Shown here one piece after another: positions 33,934-46,776 of a stretch of DNA of 64,000 nucleotides (position 1 is its first letter; each line of letters starts with the position of its first letter). The DNA lies in the NCBI GenBank assembly GCA_963691705.1, contig OY829542.1:23298579-23362578 (forward strand), in the 5' to 3' direction. The notes beneath the pieces were generated by a model. The model did not search any database, was not told the DNA's origin, and saw only the letters and a list, made by a program, of their open reading frames with translations. Origin of the DNA: Viola odorata. Taxonomy: Eukaryota > Streptophyta > Magnoliopsida > Malpighiales > Violaceae. A program made the translations under genes and the position numbers.

Positions 33934-35675
33934 TGATAGTGCGCATTTATTATACGATTTATTCTCTCTTTTCTGTCCACTTTAGATCAAGATGCTTCTT
34001 ATTAGTGTTTATTTGCTTCCTTTTCAAAGATAAGGACTTAAAGAGAGATCTACCGGGAATGCATGGTATTTTATGGATTTTGGACAAGTTTGTTGCTATC
34101 TTTCCCCTAACGCGTATTTTCCTCCAGTGACGTGGAGCCCAAGTCATAGACGCATCCAAGAATAGAAAGTCTGCAGCTTTTGTGGTCTCTCCTGTTTCAC
34201 GTCCAGCTCATCATGGAGCATTTATTACAAGTCTATTTCGAATAGGAGTAGGATTTATGAAAAATATTTATAGGATTTTAGGGTTATTATTCTCATACGC
34301 TTGAATTTAGGATTTTGCTCAACTGTAGTTCCGACTTTGGAGAGTCACTGCATTTAGCAGTGTTTACTCCTTTTCTCTTCTTCTTAGTACTTTTTAATAT
34401 TTATTTTTACTTCATCTTCTTGTTTTAATTATGTGTGCGCGTAGCTAAATTCTCTTTTCTTGGTAAAGAAAATCAAAGGTTACGATTAATACAACTGTGA
34501 GGTCTAAACGTTCTTCATAAATTCCAGAACTTGTATTTACTTATTTATTAATTGCATGTCAATTGCTTATGTTTGATTTGTGGTTAGGCCAACCTAGAAT
34601 TACACATGAGTAATTACAGTCGCTCTTACACTATTAGTCATCATACGAGGTTGTGGGATAAAGTAGACAACTTGTCGCACCCCCTTTTCGATTTTAACGC
34701 GAGCTGGTTCGGGACAAATGTGAGACAGAACTGACTGTCTCACATAATGCAATGAAGTCGCCACCCTATTTATTTCTAGGTTTAGGGAAACCTAAAGTCA
34801 TGGCATAAAATAAAATAAAAAGCTAAGGCAAAAAGGGTCTAAACCCAAGAACTATGGTTCAGGGTCGATTTATGGACTCGGGAAGGTGTTAGGCACCTGA
34901 GTCTTATCCTAAAAAGGTTACCGGTTAAAAGAAAGAGGTGTTTAAATAAAACATTTAAAAATACGTAGTTGGGCCCTCAGAGGAGTCGTCACTTTAGTCT
35001 TTCGTCGGGTCAGGACTGATTAATCTTTTATTGGTCGGGACTGATTAATAGTTAATTTTGACTAAAGCGGACGCTCTATTTCATCATCGGGCCATGCATG
35101 ATTAAATTTTAATTACTAAGTGATCTAATCATGCAAAAAACTAACAAAGTACCGATTAATGAATGCGGAAAATAAACCGAGGTGTGGGATCAAAGCCACC
35201 AAAACACATATTAATTCGAACGGAAATAAAAGCAATTAATTTCATGGCATTTAAAATGAATGATTTAAACAAGTTTATTCATGTGAATTGATTTTAAATC
35301 TGACGATTCTAAATAGTCATGCGTATGAATATATATGCGGAAAACTTTGAATAAATAAAATGGATGAGAAAAGTGTACTTGCGAGCGAAGATTTGATTTT
35401 ACCCTACAAGGCCGGTATTAGTAATAGTTCGAATAATAAACAAGAAAATAAACGTTTAATTAATTTCAAGTAAGCAAATAATTAATTAAATAAACATTGC
35501 AAATAAAACAAACAAATTATTAATTATCGCATACGAGCATACGAGTAATTAATAAATGATTAGCACAAAAATAATGCGGACTCGATGATACGAAAACAAC
35601 CTAATGGGTCGGGGATAGGCCCGACCCAAATACCCAAAGCCCACCCCGCGTTCTGATTTAAAAACCAAGCTATTT

Positions 35676-37250
35676 TGATGTATGCTTGTCGAGGGCAATA
35701 TCAAATATAATAATAAAGACCTGATATCAAGTGCATAATAAATTATACATAGTGGTAACAGGGTCGATCCACGGAGACTAGGGCAAGAAGCTAACTTTCA
35801 TGCATGGCGAAGACAAATAGACCGAAAACAGTAACACAAAGGGGGGGGGGGGGGGGGGGGGGGTTGAAGAGGATGATGATAAAACTAATATTAAACTAAA
35901 CAAAGCAAGTAAATAAAAACATGAAAGCAGATGAGAAAGATTCCTAACAAAGATTTTTCTCGGGTTGCGTCGAGGGCATGATAATCATCGGCGTAAAAAT
36001 ATTCCATCCTCATGTCATAGACATGCTATAGGGGCCACGTTTCCACGTAAACCCCCTACTTACCTTCGTAAGAGGAGCTACCCCCCGTTTCCACATATGA
36101 GGTAGCCTTGACGTTTCGCCGTCCCCCCAGGCACGAATGCGGGAAGGCAATACTCAAAATGCCCATAAAGCAGAGGTAAGACACATCTAGGGCGTGATAC
36201 CTCTCAGCTTGTCAAACTCGCAGCAACGCCCTAGTCGACTGCTTGCCCTAGATGGACGAGATCACTCTATTGCGATGACTCCACCTAGGCGTCTACTTCT
36301 CCGAATAGCCTCACGTCAGTTAATACCATTAGGATGACAGTAATCGTTTAGGTTTAGTTATTAGCTGGCCAGACTTATAATCTTGCCCTAGATGAATTAA
36401 CAAGAAATCGGCAAACAAGCAAATACAACAATAAGAATATATAAAGAACTATTTGGCCTCTTAACTAGCCTTTTGCAACCCTCAAAATACCTCTGCCAAG
36501 AAGGGATAATCTAGCTACTCATGCCATAAAACAAATAAACAAAATAACAAAAGATAGATTGCATAAAAGAAGACGAACAAGAAGAAGAAAAACAAATAAA
36601 TAAAATAACAAAAGATTGATTGCATAAAACAAAGAACAAAAAAACAAATTATGTACATGGCTGCTGGAAAATGGTTTGATCCCTCTCCTCCTAAAGGAGG
36701 AGGGAAGAAAGAGAAGCACACAAAAAGATCTACTATGAATGGGTGGTAGGTGTTGTCTCTCTAACCCTAAAAACTAAAGGTTTAAATACCCTCTTGCCCA
36801 CAAGAGGACAAAATCCAGCTAAGGAGTTAAAAAACACGGAATAAATCTCTTTGGCCCGAAAAAGAAATATTCTAGAAGCGCTCGACGTCGAGGGCAAGAC
36901 GATATCTATTGCCTCAAGGGCAAGACGACTAAAGAGAATATTCTTGGGAATCTGCGCGGAACTTTCTGGAAGACATCAGAGGGGACACGTGGAAATAACA
37001 CTTTTAGCGCATCCAGGGGTCGATGATGGAAACCACGGCAAGGCCTCGATGGAAAACTTGGTGTCTTGGCCTCGATGCAAGTCTTGAAGCTTGAGATCCG
37101 CATAAATCACCTAGAAAGCACGTGTTTTCGCATATTCCTCTTTTTGGCCTAGATCTGCAAGAAAGATGGAAACAAGGGCAAATCAGCAGTATCATGCTAG
37201 GAATAGGGACAATAATGGAGAGAAAAATATGCATAAAACAAACACTATCA
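35676..37250 (-). mobile_element. L1-related LTR (copy B), nested inside element T
   Basis: On the minus strand it begins TGATAGTGTTTGTTTTATGC at 37250 and ends AGCATACATCA at 35676. The 3' part reads GTCTCCGTGGATCGACCCTG, alignable with the matching part of copy C. It interrupts element T relative to the copy at 40857-43404. Expected 5-bp flanks do not match (TATTT and ATGGG), so the ends may be altered. A run of 23 G lies inside. Confidence 0.65.
35841..35863 (+). repeat. Homopolymer of 23 G
   Basis: An unbroken G run sits inside LTR copy B. It could form a G-quadruplex, or its length could be an assembly artefact. Confidence 0.95.
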
Positions 37251-38064
37251 ATGGGCCAAGAACAGTCCTGGCCCATCATTTGATTAAAACAGATGGGCTT
37301 GGACAAAGCCAAGCCCATCACTTTACCCGCGCGTCACCTTTCTTCTTCCTTCTCATCTTCTTCCTTGGATCATCAGCACCATTGCCAGCGACCGAGGAAA
37401 GAACCAGATGCAAAATAAAACCCAAAAAAAACCCCACAAAACTACCAAATAAACCCAACCAACATCAGATCAAAAAAATCAAAGAAACAACATGCAATTG
37501 ATTTGAACGAAGGCAAGCGATCACCAAAAATGAAAACAAGCAATTTAAACCAAATTTAAGTTATTAGACAATTAAAGCAGTAAGCAGTTAAACTGAAGCA
37601 AGAACAACAAAATTAACTTTAAAATAAATAAATTAAAACAAGTTTAAGTAGTTGGTTGATTAATTAAAAGCATGAACGAAATTAATTGAAAACTAAACAA
37701 GAAAAGCTAACCTTGCTTGAGTACTGCCGAGAGTGAGAAAATGGAGAGTGAGAGTGAATTTTGGTGCCTTTTCCACGTTGCCTTGAGTTGGGTATTTATA
37801 GGGAAAGTTTGGAGTCGGTTGTGAGCTTGTGTGGCTGAGGAAAAATTGAAGGTTTGGAAGCAAGGTGACGAGGCATGGTGATGATGATCCAACGTCGACG
37901 AGGTTGAGAAGTGATGCGCCATAAATGGTTGATGGTAAGCTTGTGGTGACTATGGTCGGTTGTGATGATGATTAAACGTCGACGAGAGTAAGGCGGAGAT
38001 ATTTTGATTCAGTTGCACCAAGAACATGACGAAGAAGAAAGGTACATGGCTTTGAATTATCCTG

Positions 38065-38109
38065 ACCGTTGATCTTGGTTGACCTTTGCTTGGTCAACAG
38101 ATCAACGGT
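38065..38109. repeat. Imperfect hairpin in element T
   Basis: ACCGTTGATCTTGGTTGACC pairs with TTGGTCAACAGATCAACGGT across a 5-base loop. Element T copy 2 has a weaker version at about 42810-42865 (GTTGATC and GATCAAC separated by a longer loop). Confidence 0.75.
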
Positions 38110-39209
38110 GGATGATGAAGGGTCTGCACAGTTCATTTATTTGGTTCGAGCAAACAGTACTAGCAAACTCGTTCGAAATGAATAAAAACCCGAACTAAAA
38201 AATACTAGAATATGCGAAAAGATAAATAGTAGACAGTAAACAAAGAAAAAGTTCAATTTATGGTTCGAGTATACTCGTCTCGAACCGATAAAAGTTCGAA
38301 CGAAAAATAAATGCTATAGCAAAGTGAATTGAACAAAACAAAACGAGATGATGCGAAACAAAATAATAGTAGATAATTTTTAGTTAAAGAAAGAAAGTGT
38401 TCTATCTATGGCCCGAGGAATCTCGCTCGGGACACATAGAAGTTCGAACGAAAAGACAGTAAAAAATACGAAAAAACTAAAATGACATGAAATGAAGTAA
38501 AACATTAAAATAAACAGCAAATGATCGAAAATCGATAGAAATTCAATTTAAACAAGCTGATAATGTGATAAACGATAAAAATGCTAAAAATGTGTAAAAA
38601 TCGGGTAGCAACACAACTAATACGGAGTCATCATATCGTCGGTCCAATCCGATTAGAATGAATAACTAATTAGGGTTAAAGCCAACAAGTGTCTTTTACA
38701 TCTTGCCCTAGGTGTGATTTTCCTCCACTTCATGGACTATTCGGTTAAATCCCTCTAAGTGACTTCTAGGGGTTATTTAATAGACAAGGTTTGTTCTTAA
38801 ATGCCTTCTGGATAAACTTCTCGTACGAAGGAAAGGAGGAGACCTAAGTGTACCTGGTCTCTATAGCACACCTATGAGTTAGGAATAGAATACCTTTGAA
38901 CCGATGATCAATTGACTCCAATCGTAACCGACGATAGATCTTTATTGGGAAATCTTCTCTTTGAGTGAATCTTTTGTTTGATTTGCTTTATTTATTTAAT
39001 TGTTGTTTAACTGATAGTTTTAAAACACAGCTTCAAAACCCCTCTTGTTATTATTACTTGTTTCATTTTGATATTACCTGGTTATTATATGAAAGAATAC
39101 ATCTTGCCCAGTCCCTGAGGATAGACCCTATTATCACTATACGCAATTTATTTTGTGCATATTGGCTATAGGTTTTATTATTACTTTTTACTGCTTCAAC
39201 AATCGATCA

Positions 39210-40200
39210 ACAGTTTATTCCGTACCTAGAATTATTAAAGTGGTATATATGATGACTATTTGTGATAATATTTTAAGTGGTTTAACTTACACAAAAGTGA
39301 ACCCTTAATATTATCGTTGGAATACGTAGGATGTGACGATTATGATTATATTACTTTGTGTAATTGAGAGAGAGCATTCGTGTGCATTTTCTAATTTTTG
39401 AGTAATCATAAGGTATACTCGATACTTCAAATCCCATATGAAAGGAGATTCTGTAAGTTATTCATTATTTAGGATACTCTGTAACTTTTTCAATATTCGA
39501 GATACTTGAAATCCCATATGAGAAGAGGTTTTTAGTAACTTGTTCATTAATTGGGATACTCGAAATCTTTGTGCATATTGGCTATAGGTTTTATTATTAT
39601 TTTTGACTGCTTCGACAATCGATCAACAGTCTATTCCCTACCCAAAATTATTAAAGTGGTATATATCATGACTATTTGTGATAATATTTTAAGTGGTTTA
39701 ACTTACAGCAAAGTAAACCCTTAATATTATCATTGGAATACATAGGATGTGACAATTAGGAATATTACTTTGTGTAATCAGGATAGAGCACTAGTGTGCA
39801 TTTTTTTAATTTTTGAGTAATCATAAGAGTATAGTCGATACTTCAAATCCCATATGAAAGGAGATTCTGTAAATTATTCATTATTTGGGATACTCTGTAA
39901 CTTTTTCAATATTAGAGATACTTGAAATCCCATATCAGAAGAGGTTTTTAGTAAGTTGTTCATTAATTGAGATACTCGAAAGCTTTTTAGTAACTTGTTC
40001 ATTATTGAGGATACAATTGTACTCCTATATGAAATGAGGTTTCTCATAACTTGTTCATGATTTGGGATACTCAAAAGGTTTCACTCGATGCGGTCGCTAC
40101 AAAATAAGGATAGTCGATTCCCTACGTCAAGTGCAGTCTATTCCATACTCAAAATTATTGAAGTGGTATATATGATGACTATTTGTGATAATATTTTACA
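39210..40200 (+). repeat. Dispersed repeat 'R', tandem units
   Basis: At least two head-to-tail units follow the LTR. Each has TTATTCC-TAC--A-AATTATT, then AAGTGGTATATAT, a TTGTGTAATCAGGATAGAGCA block and repeated GTTCATTATTTGGGATACT motifs. At 39569-39625 a 57-bp tail of the L1 LTR (TGTGCATATTGGCTATAGG to GATCA) is embedded, so part of this duplication postdates the LTR insertion. The 40132-40136 GCAGT site is uninterrupted. Confidence 0.8.
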
Positions 40201-40856
40201 GAAAAAGATTGGTCGACACATGGGTATCGATGGAAAAGGGATCAACACCCTGATCCACCCATGAAAAGTAGACCAAACCCTTATTTTAGGGTTCGCACAA
40301 GATATTGATTAATAATCTCGTGAGATACCATAATATCGCGAGTTTATGACTTATATCTTCTTTTTTAAATCAACCTAGTACATTAATTTTGTACCAATAA
40401 GAGGTTTTTCGTAACTTATTCATTATTTGGGATACTTGAAGTTCTACATGAAAAGAAGTTTTCCATAACTTATTCATTATTTGGGATATTTGAAGTATGT
40501 CGATGGGGTTGCTGCAAGATGATTAGGATAGTCAATGCGCTACATCAAGGGGAGTTTTATGCTCAACATTCTTATACAAAATTATTAAAGTGGCATATAT
40601 AGTGAGTATTTTTTATAATATTTTAAATAGTTTAGCTTATACAAAAGTAAACCCTTAATATTATTTATGGAATGCATAGGAGCTAAAGATTAAGATTTTC
40701 AATACCATAACCTATGTTGTTAAAATCGTGACTTTAACTCAGGAAATTGAACAATTTTACATTTTTACACCCCCCCAAGCGAGTCAACTCGTGTACAAAC
40801 TCGAAATCAGGTAAAATTGAGCTAAAATCTCGCATCAACTCGTTGAGTTTACCTAC
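40201..40856 (+). repeat. Degenerate repeat DNA with more GTTCATTATTTGGGATA motifs
   Basis: Two further copies of the motif lie near 40405 and 40465. The rest resembles 33040-33180 weakly. A segment starting at about 40700 (CATAACCTATGTTGTTAAAATCGTGA) is related to repeats at 44050 and 45820. Confidence 0.5.
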
Positions 40857-43404
40857 TGTCGCACCCCCTTTTTGGTTTTTTTATAGCGAAACGGTTCAGG
40901 ACGGATACAGAGCATAGATGGATGCCTCGAATAATGCAATGAAGTCGCCACCTTATTTATTTTCTAGGTTTAGGGAACCTAATCGTCATGGCATAAAAAT
41001 AAAAACTAAGGCACAAGGGTCTAAACCAAAGAACGAAGGTTCGAGGTAGTATTATGGACTTGGGAAGGTGTTACGCACCCGAGTCACATCCTTAAAAAAG
41101 GTTACCGGTAAAAAGGTGTTTAAAAGGGACAATAAAAAACACATAAGTTACCCCTCATAGGAAACATCACTTTAGTATTCTTAGGATCGGGACAACTTCG
41201 GGACAAGTATTTCTTTAACGGAATGGTTACCATTTTCTTTTACTAAAGTAAGTGATCCGTTATTATCATCGGGCCATGCATGATTAATTAATTACTACGT
41301 GATCCTATCATGGATAAAAACTAGCACAATCCCAATTTCATGAATGCAAATAACCGTGTGGGATCGAAACCACCATGCTCATGTATCAATGCAAACATAA
41401 CAATTAATTCCATGGCATAAAAGCAAGTGATTTAAATACGTATACATGTGCGTTGATTTTAATTTCTAACAATTCTAAATGTCATGCATACGATTATGGT
41501 ATGGGTTTTTAACATTTCTAAATAGCATGCACATGAATAATATTTGCAGAAAATATTGAATAAATAAAAGAGACTAGAAGGGCGTACTTGCGAGCGAAGA
41601 CTTAAAGATTACTTACAAATTGAGAGTGTTAGCGATAGTTCAAAAAATAATAAATAATAAAAGCGCATACAAACATTTATTTAGTTTATAACAAGCAAGC
41701 GATTAACTAAATAAAACATGGCATAATTAATAAATAATTTATTTATGACATGCAAGCATACGAGAAATTTTACGATAATTTAAACATGGCATAAACAAAT
41801 CGTCATCATGTGAGCATACGAATATTTCATACGATTTAAACATGGCATAATTGTAAAAAAAACATACGAATAATTAATTAAATACGACATACGAGTTATT
41901 AATTAAATATGGCATACGAGCATATTGTTAAATAAACACGAAAATAAAATGACTCGAACAATTGACGAAACTTCAATGGGCTGGGCCCATGCATGCTGAA
42001 ATTAATTAAAAATGGGAACAGATGGGCTTGACCAAGCCAAGGCCTATCTGTCATTTAAAAGGAGAAGGACGGGCTTAAGCCCGTCACATTTCCCTCTCCT
42101 CTTCCCGCGCAAAACAGCCCAACTCCTCTTCATCTCCTTCCTTGCGTCGTCGGCGACCAAGGAAGAACCAGTCCGGCCAAAACGCCCGGATTGGACCCAA
42201 CAACAGCCCCGAAAATTTCCCACACCCTACAGTGACAAAACTCAGCAAAAACAGTGAACAAATAATAAGGAATTTAAGAGGGAAAATCTTGCGTTTTTGG
42301 CATGAAAATGAACAATTAATTTCAACGAAACGTCAAGCAAATGATCCGATTAAAAGTAGGCGAGTTGACTTAATATTATGCAGCAATTCATGGCATTAAA
42401 ACAAGCAAATAATCGGCAATGAAAGCAAGGAAGGAAATTAAAGAAAATAGTGCAGTAAAAAATGAAAATGGAGGAATTAAATTAAAGCATATAAATTGGT
42501 CTTTGCTTGCTACTTGGAAAGGGGAGAATGAGTGTGTGAATTCCTCCTCCTTTAAGTGTGAAGAGCAAGGCTATTTATAGGCAAGGCAGCCGCGAGGTAT
42601 GTGGTGAAACACTACGCGTGGGTGTGGGCGCGGGCTTCAACGGCGAGTGGCTTGGGCAATCCGGGGTGGTGACCAAGTTTTGTGTTTTGTGGCTGGGAAG
42701 AAATGGAAGCTTTCGTCGATGGGAAAGGAAGTGACGGGCATGTGCAATACTTGAGTTTTTGCATTGAAGGCTCGCGGATAAGGGAAAGATGATGATGAAA
42801 ATGAAAAAAATGGTGAGTCGTTGATCTTGCATAAAGAGGAGTCAAAATGATGATCAACGGCTGAGATGGATACTGCAATTTTATGCACTAATGCATATTA
42901 ATTGTGGCACAACAACACATTTTCGGTTCGAGCTACAGACTCGCTTGAACTGAAAATAAATTCGAACCGAAAGGACTAAAATGTGCAGAAAAATAAGACG
43001 AAATAAATAGTATACAGCGAATAAATAGAAAGTTCGATTTAACGCATTTATTTTCTCGTTTGAAAATGTCAAAAGTTCGGACGCAAAATAAATGTCTTTA
43101 CAATAAAAATTGAACGAAACCAAAACTAGATGACGTGAAAGAGAAAAATAGTAGATAATTGTCAATTGAAGAAGTAAAGCGTTCAATCTACGGTCCGAGG
43201 AAATTCGCTCAGGACCGATAGAAGTTCGAGCGAAAAGACAGTTAAAAATACGAAAAAACTAAAAAGACACGAAATGAAGAGAAATATTAAACAAATAACC
43301 AAGGATCAAAAATTGACAGAAATTTGATATAGACGAGCTATTAACGCGATAAGCAATAAAAAATGAAAAAGTTGTGACGAAAAATCCAAAATCGGGTAGC
43401 AACA
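40857..43404 (-). mobile_element. LTR-like element 'T' (copy 2), 2.55 kb
   Basis: The ends are TGTCGCACCCCC and GGGTAGCAACA as in copy 1. The first 300 bp are clearly alignable (AATGCAATGAAGTCGCCACC, GGGAAGGTGTTA). The flanks CCTAC and CCTGG agree at three of five positions, so the duplication is decayed. The minus strand has CCTATAAATAGCC near 42583, the same promoter position as in copy 1. It is probably a solo LTR. The 42012-42399 and 42575-42888 open frames have no known domain. Confidence 0.75.
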
Positions 43405-44490
43405 CCTGGTTCAGAAAACATGGGAGATTTTATTCAAAAAACAGGGGAAAATCCAACACGACGACGTTTAGGTCAAAATGGTGTTGTTTCTTTCAAACCA
43501 AAACATTGTCGTTTTGTTTCAAACCCAAAGTCGCGTTGTTTTGATAAAAACAACGTCATTTTCGTACAAAAATTAACTTTTTTTGTAAAATTTATATGAT
43601 TACTGATCAAATTATTTATAAAATGATTATATATATACAGTAATAATAATAATTTAAATTATCATAATATGTAAACTCATACAATTTTACGTTACAATGT
43701 TAAGTTTTCGAATTCATCTACCTATTCAAGTTTAGCAACCTTGACTATAAATATACATCAATTCTAAGGATTAGTTCCTTAATTAGTAAATTTTGTGATC
43801 ATAACTATACATTTATTATAAGGATTATGTGCCTAAACTAGTAGTCTAATGTTAAAGTCACATTGATTATTGAATATAATAATCATAACTATACATAAAT
43901 TATAAGGATTAGTTCCTTAATTAGTAGTCAAATGTTAATGTCACCTTGGTTATTTAATCTTGTTATCAAAATAATACTTCCATTATAAGAATTATGTGCC
44001 TAAATTAGTAGTCTAACGTCAATGTCACATTGATTATTGAATCTAATACCATAACCTTTACGTGAGTTTAACAAGGAATATCGCACGATTTTATATTTTT
44101 ACCCCGACTAAAAAATGAGTCAACTTGTGTAAAAATCGTTAGAGTTTAGTGAGTTAAAAAAACATAGCATATTATTTTTATAAAAAAAGGTAAAAAATCC
44201 AAAACGACGTTGGTTGATTCAAACTCAAAATGGCACCGTTTTGCTTCAAACCCAAAGGTGTGTTGTTTTCGTCATAACGACATTATTTTCGTCCAAAAAC
44301 AAATTTGTTTCTGTAATATTTTATGATTAGTGATCAAATTATTTTGAAAAGGACTATATATATACACTAATAATACACTAATAATAATAATTTAAATTAT
44401 CATAATATGTAAACTCTTACGATTTTACGTTTCCGATTTCACCTACATATTTTAAATTTACTAAGACTCTTGATTTTAACAACCTTGACC
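43405..44490. repeat. Degenerate internal direct repeats
   Basis: Blocks such as TTATAAGGATTAGTTCCTTA, AATTAGTAGTC-AATGTTAA and TCACATTGATTATTGAATCT recur at about 43780-44050 in multiple copies. They recur again at 45640-45830 and, more diverged, at 52740-52860. An AAAACGACGTCGTTTT-like motif recurs at 43450-43560, 44200-44280 and 45970. No gene is seen. Confidence 0.6.
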
Positions 44491-44492
44491 AT

Positions 44493-45643
44493 AACTAATA
44501 GGGATCTAGGAAGGGACTTATTGGTCTTCAAAAGAGACTTATTAGCACATAAGCTTCGAGCTTTAGATTTCTATGAGGACAACTTTCCTATCCATAAATT
44601 GAGTCCAAGACATGTGAGAAGCTTGTGCTAATATTATGCACTGGTGCATTTGCTTGACATGATAATTTCCAAGATGTTCCTAAGTGGCGAAGATGGGGCA
44701 AGACTTGGAAAATAATGCTTTATGGAGCAAGCCATGGAGGGCGCTTGCTCAAGTTTCCTAAGATTATTTGATTTATTGCATATAGTCTTAGGCAACCAAG
44801 GAAGTGTAAGAGATGACGAGCATACACTGAGCAATTGAACCACCAAAGAAGCGCAAGCTCATAAAATGCCTATTCGAGTGTTTGAAGACTCAATAAAGGT
44901 GATTGTATCAACGTGGGATTTTTGCAACTTTTGCCCAAGATCATCTATATTGGGCTTGGCCATGTCTAGGATCTACTCGACATAGGACTAGGATTCGCAC
45001 GCCTAGCATATGCCTATGCCTAGTTGGCATCAGATTCATATTCAAGGAAGGGATGCGCCTAACGCATACCAAGGCCTAATCGGCATTGGATTAGGATTCA
45101 TAGAGGGACCCCGCAAAGGGACAAGTCAGACTCGGATTAGGACTCGTGTGCCTTGCTAGTAGCGTGCCTTGTTTGGCAGCGCGCCTTGCTGGCCATGCAT
45201 GTAGGCTTGGCCAACCGACCAAGTCCTTGTTAGACTATAATTAGGTTTCGTTTATATCTTTCATTTTTCTTATAAATAGTTGTATGGCTACACATTGTAA
45301 ACACGAATTTGATATTGATTTTATCCTTTTGGGTTTTGTGAGAATGGCTTAATTCTTAAGTCCATGCGTGAGCGTTTTAGGTAATTAAAAGTTCGGGAGC
45401 TTTTAATTGTTTAAGTAAAAACATCAATTTCCAATCCATCAATTCGTTAGTCTATGAAGAATATCACAAGTTGATATTAGGTCTAGGTTGTGATTTGAGA
45501 TCCTTAGCTTGAAATCGAATAGGTTAATTAGCACGGGTTGCTAATTGGTCTAGGCTCGCACTAGTTAAGTTATTTTCCGCACGTCGAAATCCAAGCTTGA
45601 GTAAAGATCGAGGTTTATTGAGGTCCAAGGCAATGAGGATCAT
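44493..45643 (+). mobile_element. Putative solo LTR or TRIM-like insertion, about 1.15 kb
   Basis: The repeat family in 43405-46000 is interrupted here. The left side stops at CCTTGACCATAACTA and resumes at ACTATACTTAAATTCTAAGG, as in the uninterrupted copy near 43740-43780. The insert has a TATA box (CTTATAAATAG near 45269) and no ORF. Candidate 5-bp flanks are AACTA and TACTA. Its ends are not the canonical TG...CA, so the class is uncertain. Confidence 0.45.
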
Positions 45644-45994
45644 ATCAATTACTATACTTAAATTCTAAGGATCAGTTCCTTAATTAGTAGTCAAATGTTA
45701 TTGTCACCTTGGTTATTTAGTCTTGTTATCATAACAATACATCTATTATAAGAATTATGTGCTTAAATTAGTAGTCTAATGTCAATTTCACATTGATTAT
45801 TGAATCTAATACCATAACCTTTGTTGTTAAACTCGCTAGTTTAACTCGGAATACTGCTCGATTTTATATTTTTTTACCATACCAAAATGAGTCAACTCAT
45901 GTTAAAATCGTTAGAGTTTAGTAAGTTTAGAAAACATAGCATATCAAAAAAAAATTAAAGGTTAAAAATCCAAAACGACGTCGTTTTAGATTTC

Positions 45995-46400
45995 GAGTAT
46001 CCCAAATAATGAACAAGTTATGAAAAAATCATTTCATGTGGGATTCCAAGTATCCCAAATAATAAACAAGTTATAGAAAACCTCCTATTATGTGGTATTT
46101 CAAGTATCCCAAATAATGAACAAGTTAAGAAAAACCTCGTTTCATGTGGGATTTCAAGTATCCAACATACTCGTATGCTTACACAATTATTAGAAAATTC
46201 ACTTGAGTGTTCTATCCGGATTACACAAAGTAATATAATCCTACGTGTTTTATCGATAATATTAAAGGTTTACTTTGGTTTAAGCTAAACCACTTAAAAT
46301 ATTATCAAAAATATTCATCATATATACCACTTCAATAATTCTGTGTAAGCACATTGAGCATAAATCTTCCCTTGACTTGGGTAATTTATTTTAACCAGCA
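45995..46400 (-). repeat. Dispersed repeat 'R', inverted copy
   Basis: This is the reverse complement of the 33640/39240 repeat: GTATCCCAAATAATGAACAAG appears three times, followed by CTATCCGGATTACACAAAGTA, CCACTTAAAATATTATC and TATATACCACTTCAATAATT. It lacks any LTR insertion. Confidence 0.75.
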
Positions 46401-46486
46401 AAAATATACCTCATATTACTCCTAAAGTCATGCTTAAAAAATGTAAAAATAAAGTATAGTTATATAAATAGACAGTGTTATTTAAA

Positions 46487-46741
46487 TAGGGGTATACAAG
46501 AATCGGGCAGGCCCAAAAACCGGACCGGAACCGCCGGGTTTGGTCTGGTCCGATCCATATTTTTATTTTTTTTACCCGGACCGGATAGTTCCGGTTCGGT
46601 CCAGTTCTCCAACCTTCAAAATTCGGGAACCGGCCCGGAGAACTGGTAGAACCGGAAATATAGATATTATCTGGGAGAACTGGTAAAATGTTAGGTATTG
46701 ATTTTTTTCTAATTGAGGTGATTGAATTCTTTTATACCCTA
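46487..46741. mobile_element. hAT-like fragment with CCGG-rich ends
   Basis: The left end TAGGGGTATACAAG and right end TTTTATACCCTA form imperfect inverted repeats. The interior is rich in GGACCGG and CCGGTTC motifs as in the element at 7961-9616. The octamers flanking it (TATTTAAA and GTTTTTTA) do not match clearly, so it may be truncated. Confidence 0.45.
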
Positions 46742-46776
46742 GTTTTTTAAAATGTAATATAACTTCGTTATGTGTG

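Larger units (their letters stand above)
34673..38613 (-). mobile_element. LTR-like element 'T' (copy 1), nested in LTR C
   Basis: The ends are TGTCGCACCCCC and GGGTAGCAACA (TG...CA) with a perfect 5-bp duplication CAACT (34668-34672 and 38614-38618). It is 3.9 kb including a nested LTR of 1.58 kb; the element itself is about 2.37 kb. A second copy is at 40857-43404. A TATA box reading CCTATAAATACCC lies on the minus strand near 37795, so I place it in minus orientation as a solo LTR. No ORF with a known domain is present. Confidence 0.8.
33934..39209 (+). mobile_element. L1-family solo LTR (copy C), split by a nested insertion
   Basis: The LTR starts TGATAGTGCGCATTTATT at 33934, is interrupted at 34673-38613, and resumes to end at ATCGATCA (39209). 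Without the insert it is about 1.33 kb. The flanking pentamers GCAGT (33929-33933) and ACAGT (39210-39214) are a target duplication with one mismatch. Related sequence at 40120-40160 runs straight through the site without the LTR. The 3' part contains CCCTGAGGATAGACCCTATT, typical of long plant Gypsy LTRs. No internal coding region is present. Confidence 0.8.

Noticed and set aside
36515..36721. Two overlapping minus-strand hydrophobic frames
   Set aside because: They arise from an AACAAATAAA repeat stretch inside LTR copy B, not from a gene.
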